A stretch of 64,000 nt of DNA from NCBI RefSeq assembly GCF_003369915.1, contig NC_046676.1:11824001-11888000 (forward strand), given 5' to 3'. The DNA comes from Drosophila miranda (Eukaryota; Arthropoda; Insecta; Diptera; Drosophilidae). Below, one piece after another: positions 25,601-37,600 of the stretch. A program made the position numbers and the translations under genes. A model generated the notes under the pieces. That model searched no databases, was not told the origin of the DNA, and saw nothing but the letters and a program-made list of their open reading frames with translations. How positions within the stretch are numbered: position 1 is the first letter of the stretch; each line of letters begins with the position of its first letter.

Positions 25601-28600
25601 CCACACACGGAAGGGAGGTGTGGCAATGGCCCGAAGCGGAAATCTAATGTAATTTCAGGTGCATCGTGTGGTGACCCCGACGCGTTTTCGATATTGAATT
25701 CCAATTATGCAATGTAATTAAAAATGGTTCAAAGCACAGATCGCTAGATGAATTTTATGTAAATTTCCTGAATAACACGTCTATTCCTCTCTCCCTCTCT
25801 TCGCTCTCTCTCCCTTTTCATAGTTTCCCTTGAGGCCTTTCCCGCAAATACATGTGTCGTTACATTCAAATGGAAATGTAATACTTGAAAATGCATTTCA
25901 AGCGCTTTCCTTGCTGCTGGGTGGTGGAAAGGAAACGGAGAATTCGGGCGTATTTTTCAGCATATTAAACAAGCCAAAAGGTTCAAATGCTCCTGTTAGA
26001 CATGCTCCTGCGGCCTGTGCTCCTTTTCAGAGCGAGAGAGCTCCTTGCGATGGCTGTCTGGCTGTCAGACCACGTCGACTTCATCGTCTGCTTGACGTCT
26101 CATTTTTTCTCCATTTTTTCTTGGCTTTTCACTGGGATCCTTCTACTGCTTCTGCTGCTGCTGCTCCGGCACGTTTTTCGGCTATTTCTGCTGCTGACGC
26201 ATGACGTAGGTGTCTAGACTTGCTAATGTTTCCTCTTGCTGCAGTTGCAACAAGCATTGCATCCATTTCCACTGGCTCTTCCGATGAAGACGTAAAATTT
26301 CCGCCAGCTGAATTATGTTCATGCTGCCCCAATTGAGCGAGCAGCTTCCTCTGAGAGGAGACTGGGACCAGTTCTGGGATTAGGGCTAGTCCCAGCCAGA
26401 TCCAAGTGGAATATCTCCCCAGGAGCCCGGTGAGCTTTGTGAGCCCTGTGAGTCCTCTTTAAAAATTGTTGCTCGTCGAGTGCTTAAAGTTAGTCCATGG
26501 CTTCCATCCTTCCCTCTCCTTGGACAGCCACTGACATACTTCTCGTGTAAACCAACTTGTAATATATTCCCACGCCATTTCGTGTCGGGAGTCGCTAGTC
26601 GGTAGTGTGCACACAGAGGGTCTATCTGTGTGTGAGTGTGTGTGTGTTACCACATTTACAGTAAGCAGAGAATTGCACGTTTGTGTTTTTAGATTACGGC
26701 ATTGTCTGCTTTCCTGTCGGTGTATCTGTGTTTGTATCTCTCTCTGTCTCTCTCTTTCCCTTTATATCTGTGTCGCTGTGTATCTGTATATGTGTCTGTG
26801 TTTGGCTGAGTGAACCTACATGGGACTCAAGTGGCAGTGGCAGCCATGTCTATGGCTTTATTTTTACTATCCATTTCTGTGTCGTCGTCGTCGCTGCCTC
26901 CTTCTGGCTCTTCCTATATGTGGATACCCTTCCAGAAAGGGTCATATGACCTTAAAAAAATGTTTGCGCTTCAAAAAAGGCACCAAGCGAATGGGAAATC
27001 TGCGAGGGTACATAGATGTTCGGTCCCCAAAAGAAAGCCTCTCTTTCTCTTTGCCTTTTTGTCCTCTACTTTTTATGCAACTGCCATCATAAAATGGCAT
27101 AAAGAAGAACACACAAAAGAGAGAGAGACAGAAAGAGAGAGTGTAAGAGAGACAGGGGTAGAGACAAAATGAAACCAAAAGCGCAGCGCAGTAAAATGAA
27201 GTCTAAAACTAAATCCCACATAAGGTACGAACGTGCTCAACACAAATGCCAGGTACTTACACACACACACACAGTGTGAGGCACAATGGACGGGGCATCC
27301 TGTTTACCGTTTACCTTATTGGATTTTTACTGTGAAGCAGCAGCAGCAGCAGCAGCGACAGCGGCAGCGGCAGCTATTTGTACTGCCCCATGAACACGAA
27401 CCGGAGCAACAGAATACACAATGCTGCGCAGTGAGCAAACTTGCCCCAAAGCCAAAGCCAAAGCCAAATTTAAGCCCCTCCGCCAGTAGCAAACTTTGCA
27501 TATGTCGAAGGAGACATCGACATCTCCATCTCCATCGCTGCAGCCGGCTCTGCATCTCCATCTGCTGGGCGAGCTGGCGCATTCAACTGGAAGCTGTTAA
27601 ATATCGAACACATATTTATATGCAGGTACAAGGGTACAAGAGACCATTGGCAGTGCCAGGACATTGGTAAATGGCTGGAGATTTGTGCGACAGTGCGACT
27701 GCTGCAGGAACAGAGATAAGCCTGATGCATGGCAGCTGGGACTGCGACCCGACTTGGCTTCGGGTAACTCTTCCCCAAAGCTAATGCAAATCCAAATGCA
27801 TCGAGGGAATATATCTTTAAGGTACATTTAAGAGAAGAATCGAGGAACGAGCAAAGGAATTGCGAACGTCTTCCCTCAATTCCGACTGTTATAATTATCT
27901 TTTGGAACTGAAAGCCAAAGACTTTTGTCCTTTTTTGTTTGCACTTCCTTGAAGTCCCTAAAATTCCATAGGTACCTGCAATAATAAGACTCTGGCAAGT
28001 GCCTCACCTGTCTAGCCATCACATCAAGGCGCTCTATTGACCCCTCTTCTGTGGGGTTTCCTGGCATTTGTCTTCATAAAATTCCACTGCCCTGGCAGTT
28101 CAGTGTACAGAAAAGCAGTTTTCCTTTGCTGTGGCTGGTGGAAAGCCAATCATTGTTAAATTAACGCCATAAAAAATTACGCACTCTCTCTCTCACGCTT
28201 GTCTCTCGACTCCCAGGACTGTCAGGATTCCCGGACTCCCACTCCGAAGCTGAGTCAAGGCAAGTCAAGCAGCTGAACCGCAACTGAGACGAGAATCAAA
28301 TAAAAATTAAGTGCTGACTCAGTTCGTCTGGAAAAAAGAAAGAACGAAATGAAACGTAACGTAAGGGAATCAGGGCCCAGAGGAAAAAAAAACACTGTGC
28401 GGCATGCAAAGTGGAGATAAGAAAAATTTCTCCACAAACAACAGCAGAGTGTGGGGCAAGGGAAAGGGACTATGGATGGGGGGCTTTCAGTGGGCGTTGC
28501 GCGGCATTTATGTGGCCGCAAACACACACACAACACACAACACAATGGAGGACGCAGCAAAACAAAACTGTTGACTGTGCGAACCGCATAGATACGAGTA

Positions 28601-31600
28601 GAAGAGGCTTCCATATGGAAAGCGGGGAGTGGCAAAGAAAAGTTGGTCCAAAAACTGTGACCATATGGAGAGGCAGGCAGAGCCAGAGACACACACCTGT
28701 GTATGTGTTTGACGGAGACAAGAGAGCAGCTCGCTCTTGGCCTGGCTAAGACAAATGATGTAAAATCCATTTGGCTCCACGAAAAAGAGGGAATATTTTT
28801 CATTTACCTGCCCAGGATACAGCTGCCACATTCCCCAGACCCTGCTCTGTCGTTGCCACTGGAAGTTAAGTATACGTAACGTAAACGCAAATTTAATGCT
28901 TGAAAAATTCGCCTAAATGGATCCAAGTGCTACTTGCTTTCTGGCCTTCAGTTTTTCCTCTGACCTGGCTCTGTGGCCGGTTTTATCTCTCTCAGCAGAT
29001 AAATGAAAATCTTCAAAAAAATGAAGTAGCGGTCGGCAGCAGAACATCGGCTTTTCCTTAGTGCCAGCAAGCAGCAACAGAAGCCGTAGCCGAAGCAAGT
29101 CTGAGTAGAATTTTGTGTTTATTGAGGCTACTTATCGACTGTACACAGTCAAGTGAGCTTTGGCCTTTGACCACAGGCCCTCCTTCTGGCCTATTTAAGG
29201 CTTAGGCTTGGCCAGATTGATAAAAGAGCCAGGAGAAGAGAAAGAAAGAAAGCCATGCAAATATGAAACCACGTTCAACAATTACCAACAAGACCCAAAC
29301 GGAACTTTAGTGGGGAAAGAGGACCCTGTTTAGCTCCTCTTTTATTTGGTTTATCTGGGCTATAATTTATTCGCTGACGCGTCATATAATCTAGTGAAAA
29401 AAGAACCCTTAACCTTTGCCGCTGGCATTTAAATTTAGAGCCCCATTGTGGGGCGTAAATCGATGCTGGTGTGGGGCAAAGCTGCCGCCCTTCAGCTGGG
29501 GAAATTTACGATTTAGCCACGTTCAACAAGCCGCATACATTTTTATGGCCAATTAAATTCTATAAGCCAAGCTAACCGTAACGAACGAGAGCGCTCCGAG
29601 ATCTGTTTTGGCTCCGCCGCCACTTAAAGATTCTCCACTCCCGAACGAGGCAGGCGGAGTATTGATTGGTGGGGCAGCAGCCAAATGTGGTCCCTGGTCA
29701 ACGTTATGCGAGTGGGGGGTGTATTAAAGTGTGAAGTAATGAATATTAAAATGGCAGTTCCAGGCGCTGCAAGGCCACGAGGACACACAAGGACTCACGC
29801 GGCAGAGGGACGCACTTTGACAGAGAGCAAATATTTTGACAGCTGTCAGTTGAAGAAAATGATTTCACATTTTTGCCTTGCCTTTTTTTATGCACCATCT
29901 CCTGCCCCATCTTTGGGTTGGAGATGTCTCCACATCGACAACATCAACATCGTGGCAAGTTTCTGTGTGTGTGTGGCGGGATACCAGGATGTGGGGAGAA
30001 GAGGAGCAGGCACATGCCAATGCCAAGCTGATAGACAGGCAGGCAGACCATTGGCAGAGGGAGAGGCGGAGGCAGAGGGAGAGGGAGACAACGTGCGACT
30101 GCCGCCTGACTGCTCTTTTAACACCAATTGCTTTTTAATGCATGCACGTCCTTTCGCTCCCTCGTTGTGTGTGTGTGTGTATGTGTGTTTGTGTGTTTGT
30201 GGAGCGTTTAAGCAAGAAAGAAAGATATATAGTCGGATCTACTAACCAAAGATACCCTTTACTGGGAAAATATCTAAAGAATTCTCTTGGAAATGAATCG
30301 AAAATAGATGAAAGTATGGGAAAAATATAGTATCTGTGCGTTTTGTTTGGTCGGAGACTTTTCCTGCCCAACAATATACCCTCAAGCACCACAACTGTAG
30401 GGTAGACCAAAAGCAAAGCGAGAGACGAGAGGGAAAAGAAAGAAATTGATTGACATTTTTGGTGAGCAGCAGACATTTCGTCCTATTTTATATGCAAATC
30501 AGCAGGATACACACACAGATACACATGCGCATACACAAACAGACCCGCCGAGCAGCGAGAGCAGCCAGAGCAGGCGGCATGTCAATGTCCCTCGTTGACA
30601 GGACAATAATAACGTTAAAATGTCGAGCATTTACCGCCTCCTCCATTCTGAGAGAACCAGATACACGAGTATCTGAATGTGTGCAAGTGTGAGTATCTGT
30701 GTGGGAGTTGTATCTAATTACAAAAGAGGCTTCGCTTTGCAATCTTTGCCTTGACAGGCAGGAAAATCAGGATACGGCCAGGTGGGCGGCAGAGCGCTCT
30801 CGTACACCAGTCTGTATTGAGTTTTCTGAACGAATTCGCACACATCCTTGGGCACGGGATAGATATTTGACAGGTCTGCAGAGGCCCGAAAGGAAATCAG
30901 TCACGGAAAACGATCGAAACCAAAGCTAAATCCTACCGTTTTCAAACAGATACTGGCACACGGTGACGCCCACGTCCAAGGCCAAGGAGTGGGCCTCCTT
31001 GATGGCGGGATACAGGCTGCCGGCGGCCAGTCGCTCCTCGGAGGTTCTCTTGGCAAGCGTGACGGCCACCTCGGAGTAGACGTCGTCCGGCAGAAAACGG
31101 GCCCGTGCACAAATTGCCCCCAAAGCTATTCCCGGAAACACCAGACAATTGTTGGCCTGCGCGGGTGTGAAGCGCTTGCCATTGAACACCACGGGCGGAA
31201 ACGGCGATCCCGAACAGAACAGCACTCGACCCTAAGGAAAATCATATGTAGCGCAGAACGGAAAGATCTTTGGCTGTACCTCTGTGAAATTGTAGGCCTG
31301 TTCGGCCGTGCACTCGGTCCTGTTGGTGGGGTTTGAGAGCGCAAACACGGCAGGTCGCTCCTGGTGTTTTGCCAATGATCGGAGCACCTGCTCGGTGAAG
31401 AGTGCACCCACGCCAGTGGCCCCCAAGAGAATCGAGGGCTTCAGATGGTCCACCGCGGCGGCGAGGTCTTTGATCGGATCCATGGGCTTGGCAAATTTCC
31501 TGGCCTGCGCCTCAATCTTTTCCGATGCGCACGTCACGAGACCGTTCTGGTCGAACAGATAGATTTTGCTGGCAGCCTCCTCGGAGGTGAGACCTCGTCT

Positions 31601-34600
31601 TTTCAGGGCCGTGAGCAGCATATTGGCAATGCCAAGGGCGGCACTCCCTGCGCCGGCAAACAGAAAGACCATGTCCTGCAGCTTCCGTTTGGTCACACGC
31701 TCCACGTTGAGCATGCCGGCCAGTCCCGTGGCGCCTGTGCCCTGAACATCGTCGTTGAAGCAGCAGTAGGAGTACTGATACTTCTTCAGGAACTTGATTG
31801 CATCGGGCGTGGCAAAGTCCTCGTGGTGGATGAAGGTGTCCGTGCCGAAGGTGTCCACCGCAGCCTCCATGAACTCGTTAACGAAATCCTCGTACTCGGC
31901 GCCGCGGACGCGCTTTATCCGCGCTCCCACATAGAGCGGATCGCCGAGCAGCTCCTCGTTGTCGGTGCCCACATCCAGGCAGACGGGCAGCAGCTGATCC
32001 GGCGGCACCCCAGCCAAGGCGGTGTACAGGGCAATCTTGCCAATGGATATACCCATGCCGTTGGCCCCCATGTCGCCGAGCCCCAAGACGCGACCCCCGT
32101 CCGTGACGCACAGGGCACGGACATGCTTCGCCTTCCAGTTTGTGAGCACGTCCCTGATGTGGCCCCGGTCGAAAATAGTGATGTACAGGCCATCGGGATA
32201 CTTGAAGTGCAGCCCGAACGAGGTGATGATCTCCCCCACCGTCGGCGTGTATATGACGGGCAGCACAGCTTCCGTGTAGTCCCTGAGAAAGCGGTAGAAC
32301 AGCCGCTGGTGCCGCTGCGCCAGCGAGTTGATATACGTGAACTTGCTGATGTTGTCCTTGCGCGCCTGAAAGTTTATCCCCACGGCGTACAGCTGCTCCT
32401 CCATGTTGCGTATCGAGCACGGCCACAGTCCGTGGACGCCCAGACGCTGTCGCTCCTCAATGGTGAAACTCAGCCCCTGAGCGATGGGCGATGGGCGATA
32501 GGCGTATCAGATACTGGAGGCTTTCCTTCCACTTTCCCTTTCATTTACTCACCTTGTTCCATCGCCCGTCCGTGATGGTGTGCCAATCTGGTCGCACCAC
32601 GTGACTGCTGGCATCGTTGTGAACCTGCAACATTCGCCCCAGCGGTCTGAGGTGTGAAACTAGCCGAGGCAAAGGACGCAGCTTGGAAAACGTCATTAGA
32701 TATGTCTTTGAATGTCAACGGAGAATTTTTAATATCGAATACAAAAACCCATTCCCAATGGTGATCGAGCTCCAAAAGAAAACGCCTGCTTATATGGAGC
32801 ATTAGAGAGATTAGAAGGAAATCTTGATATCTTCCGGTGGTATGTTGTAGCCTTCGGTGAACGGAACTGTGGGCAGATCCGGGTACTTCCATGGCACCAC
32901 CAACGAATCTCCATTGCAGAGCTCGTAGAGATTGGCCACAATAAACTCGCACACATTCTCCGGCACTGGATAAACTTGGGCCAAGTCTGGGGGATGATAT
33001 ATGAGAACGGAAACCTCTTTTCATAGATCGGATGGAGCTTACCATTGTCAAACAGATATTGGGCCACGGCCACGGCAATGGTGAGGGCCACATCTTTGGC
33101 TTCTGTCGCCTTTGGGTAGATCCTGCCGCTCGCCATCGCCTCCTCCTCGGGATACCCCGCCAAAGTGTGGGCGGCCACCAGGAAGATCTCGTCGGGTATG
33201 GTCTTGGCGTAGGCGGCCATCGCCCCCAGTCCAATGCCGGGAAAAGCGAAGCAGTTGTTGGCCTGTCCGGGCGTTAAGCGTTTACCATTGACCGTCACAG
33301 GCGGAAAAGGAGACCCCGCCGAGAACAGGGCGCGACCCTATGGAGAGGGGAGGACATTCAAGAGCCCCGGATAGAGTCAAATCTACTGATAATTTACCTC
33401 TGTGAAGTTGTAGGCCTGCTCGGCCGTGCACTCCGCCTTGCTGGTGGGATTGGAAAAGGCAAAGATGGCGGGGCGCTCGTTATTGGCGGCCATGCACCGC
33501 AGGATCTTCTCCGAGAAGAGTCCCGTCATGCTTGTGGCACCTATCAGGATAGACGGCTTCACCTTCTCCACAACCTCGTCCAAAGCTTTGATGTGGGGCA
33601 TGTCCTTGACGTACGGTTGAATGGGCGGCGCCACATCCGTTCTGCTCTTCACAATCAGACCATTCTGATCGAATACGTAAATGTTCTTTGCGATTTGCTT
33701 CTCGTCCAGATTTCGGGACTTTAGCTCCTTGACCAGGAGCCCCGCCACGCCCATTGCGGCACTGCCCGCACCGGCGAAGACGATAACGTGTTTGTCCAAC
33801 TTCTTCTTGGTGACCCGCTCAACAGCCAGGAGGCCGGCCAGTCCCACAGCAGCCGTGCCCTGAATGTCGTCGTTGAAGCAGCAGTATTTGTGCTGGTACC
33901 GCTCTATGAGCTTGAAGGCGTTTGGCGTGGCAAAGTCCTCGAAGTGGATGAGGGTTCTGCGACCCCAGGTCTGGACGACAGCCTGCATGAACTCGTCCAC
34001 GAGCTCATCGTACTTCTTGCCCCTCAGCCGCTTATCTCGCGTCCCAATGTACATGGGATCGGCCAGCAGCTCCTCGTTGTTGGTCCCCACGTCCAGGCAG
34101 ACGGGCAGCAGGTGGTGCGGCGGCACGCAGCTGAGGGCCGTGTAGAGCTCCAGCTTTCCGACAGTGATGCCCATCCCATTGGCTCCGAGGTCTCCCAGGC
34201 CCAGGATGCGTTCGCCGTCCGTCACGCACACCGCCTTGATGTCGGGCTCTGGCCAATTTCTCAACACCTCGGCCACATGGCCGCGATCATTCTTGGTCAC
34301 ATACAAGCCCATGGGACCTCGGAATATCATCCCGAATATGGTGCAGGCCACGCCCACGGTGGGTGTGTAGATCACGGGCAGCACGTCCTCGAGGTGCTCT
34401 GACAGGAAGCGGAAGTACAAGCGCTCGTGCCGCTTTCGCAGGGATCTCAGGTAGCGGTACCGTCCAATTTTCGTGGCACGCGCATGGAAGTTTGCCGCAA
34501 CGGCGAACACCTGCTCCTGCATGGTGCGGAACGCCGCTGGAAACAGGCCGTGCACCTGCAGGCTCTGCCGCTCTTCAATGGTGAAATTCAGACCCTGTCA

Positions 34601-37600
34601 ACAAATAAATTAAGGAAGTATTGAATCGAAACAAAAGGATATAGCCATACCTTGTTATTTTTGGCGTCCAGAACGGTTGTAACGGGAGGTCGGACGATAT
34701 CATGGTGGTGTCGACTCTTATTGGCAGTGTTCTGGTTCTGGGACAGACGTAGCCGCTGTTGTACGGCAAAATAGAATTTGGAGAAAGCCATTGCAAAAGA
34801 AATCGAAAAATAATTCAAGGGAAATAAACCCAAAACTCTTGGCCAACTTTGCATTCATTTTCATAAGGTTAAAGGCTGAAAAACTTGACTGTGACACAGT
34901 CTGTGCACGAGTATATCATTCATTAGGTATTCTTATGGAAATCACTTTTGTTACTGCTATTGTTGTTCCCAGCCCATTAAGGGTCGTCGTCGTCGTCGTC
35001 AATGACCAATGACCGGGACAAAAGGAAAGTGGAGAAGTCAACACAAATGACTCTTAGCGATGCCATCAAAGGATTTGCTTGGGCTTTGCTTCAAATAAAA
35101 AAACAAAGTTGTCCTGTCCTGTCCTGTCCGGCCCGGCCCGTTCGTCCTTGCCTTTTGTGCGCGGGTGTGCTGGAGTATTTTTGTGTGTTGTTTTACTAAT
35201 TGTGCCAAATTAGTTGACAACTTAATGTCGTAAAAATTTCAGCTAAATGCCTCAATCTTTTGTTAATGACATTGACAGCGGTGCAACTTTTTGCGACTCA
35301 CGAACTGGAGCAGGGATCGACTCCACTCCACGGTTGGGGCTGTCTCTTTGTCTCTGTCACTGCCTTTGGGCTGTGTCTGGATCCTGGGCCTCAGCACGTG
35401 ACATATCTGGGTATAGGCTACGTGACACTGTCAGTGTCAAATATGCAAGGGCAGGGACAGGGGACAGGGAACAGGGAACAGGACCCTGGGCCAAGGCTTT
35501 TGTGTTGTGTGTGCTTCCTTTTTGGCACTGACTCTCCCCCCAGCCTTCCATAAATTAACTTTGTGTGTGTGCTAAATTATAATAGTTTAATTAGTTGCTG
35601 CTAAACTGCTGCTGACAGTTTCATTAAGCTTTAATTAACTTCGGGCTCACTCTCGATTTCTTTAAATCAATGAACCGAATACAGTGCGTATACTTAATGA
35701 CCCTCTCTCTCCCGTTTGCTCTTTACAGATCACGTCAAGGACTTTAGCTGCGGACCGCTGCACTACAGAACCTTCTATATGGATGAGCGCAACAATGCCC
35801 TCTATGTGGGCGCCATGTAAGTGGACAGATTTCCTCCAGAAAATGGGGAAAACCCTCCCTCCCTAGAATAATTAGAAAGTTCCGGTGTGGAAGATGTGAT
35901 GTGGTGGACTGAGAGGGGCGAGATGGCTGCCTATTTGGTAGCCTCAACGCATTTAGGGGTGCATATTTCATTCATATTTTAGCCAGGGACCAGGGAGCAG
36001 GGACCCACGCGGCCACGCTGTCGGCATACATAATTATGAATTAATGCCCGAACGGGTGGAGGGTGCATGGAGCAAAGTGTGGGGCATGGTCTGCAATTTG
36101 ACAACGGGGCTGGCTCCTCGTCTGCTCATTTGTCTGTGGTAAGTTGAGCAGTGCCGCATTTTAACGGTTGCGGTTGCTAAGGGTTATGGAAAGGGGACGG
36201 GGAACCTCTGGAACCTCTGGAGCTGGCAAACAAAGTAACCAAAATTACCACTTGACTCGAATGCCGCTTACCCCAGGAGCAGGAGCAGGAGCAGGAGCAG
36301 CCACAGCTGGCAGCACTCGTCGTCGGTGGCGTTGGCATCATCAGCGATTGTTACCCGGGCTCCTAGGACTCACACCCCATCCACCATTTCCCATGCCACG
36401 TTGCCCCTTGGCTGGCCATGGAAATGAAGATTAATGGTTTCTGAGTTGTCGAGGGAAAGCGCTACCCAAAAACTCTGCCACCAACTACATAAAACACGCC
36501 CTACACTCCACCCCTTTTCCGTCCGAACGTGCGTTCCTTTTGTTTTTTCCCTGGTCGCCGCCAGAAGTTTCTAGTGGCCGGAAAGTGGCGATGCCGCAGC
36601 CATTTCCATTTCCACAACCGCTGCCTCTGTCGCTGCCTCTGCCGCTCGAAGTTGAGCCTCTTCTGGAATATGGACACGCAATATTGCGACATTCGACATA
36701 TCAATCAATCAAGGCACAGTGACTGCAATAAGTACGCTGGCAGGGCTTGACAGGCCGCACAGCAGGTGCATCTACCAGCTTCTGGCTTGGCAATTTTTCA
36801 AAATAAAAAGACATTGACATCCGCAACCTCTGCCCCGATCCAGACAGGTGGCAACTGGTGTGGCATTAACCTATCGTCTGGTCGGATGATGCCACGAGTC
36901 GGGGATTAGGTCGTGTGTCGAGTGTCGAATGTGTCGTGTGCTGCGACAAAGTTTGCCTCTTTAATCATTTACCTGACTAATCATTTGTATCTTTTTTTCT
37001 GTTCTCCTGCAGGGATCGGATCTTTCGGCTGAATCTGCGCAACATAAGCCAATCGATATGCGAGGTAAGAGTCCTTCTCTAAGTGTCTCGGGGAAAGCAT
37101 TTTCAGCGTCGTCCTGTGACAGCACACAATTGCACTTTAATGATTCCATCTTCAACTGTCAATATCCGCCTCTGTCCGTTCAAGCGTTTTACGTTGAGTT
37201 GAGTTTTTTTTTGCAATCTAGGGCCATGGCTCCTACTCCTCCGGAGACATCTCGTGACCAGCAATCAGGAGGCAGGAGGCAGGAGCAAATGCTTTTAACA
37301 GCAATTATTTGTGCTGACTTCTGAGCGGGTCGCCGAAGGAATTCCATTCCATTTCAAGTCGAGGCCCGCCTCCGCCCCAAAGGACTGACACTCTCTCGCC
37401 GGCGATGGCCGAGGCAAGTGCAAGTGGAAAGTGGGAAAGTGCATCCATCCAGCAGGCACCGGATATTGTGTCTATATGTCAAGCATAAAAATTGTCAGTC
37501 GATGGCTTTTCCTTCTTCTCTTCCTCCGCACTTCTCTCTTCCATTGATTTGTGGCTTTCACTTTGGCAAGGAATTTTGCTGAAATGGTTTCAAAATTTAT

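Larger units (their letters stand above)
14624..35728 (+). other. First coding intron of the semaphorin gene (21.1 kb)
   Basis: Donor GTAAGT at 14624 and acceptor TTTACAG ending at 35728; phase 1. The splice restores a continuous protein reading (His-His-Lys-Asp-His-Val-Lys-Asp-Phe). Apart from the nested malic-enzyme genes at 30.7-34.8 kb I see no coding sequence. Open frames at 14917-15585, 28255-28803 and 29685-30245 are low-complexity and unsupported. The intron carries microsatellites, a GAGA tract, two MITE-like elements and a 22-bp palindrome. Its size and position suggest enhancer content, which I infer rather than see. Confidence 0.85.

Noticed and set aside
28255..28803. Minus-strand open frame of 182 codons
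   Set aside because: Cys/Ser/Phe-rich, no recognisable family, no splice or promoter context.
31445..32575. Plus-strand open frame of 376 codons opposite the distal malic enzyme
   Set aside because: Antisense shadow of a strongly conserved coding exon, with no independent homology.
35689..35702. TACAGTGCGTATAC, resembling the left end of the MITE-like elements
   Set aside because: The match stops after CAGTGCGT and no inverted right end was found nearby.
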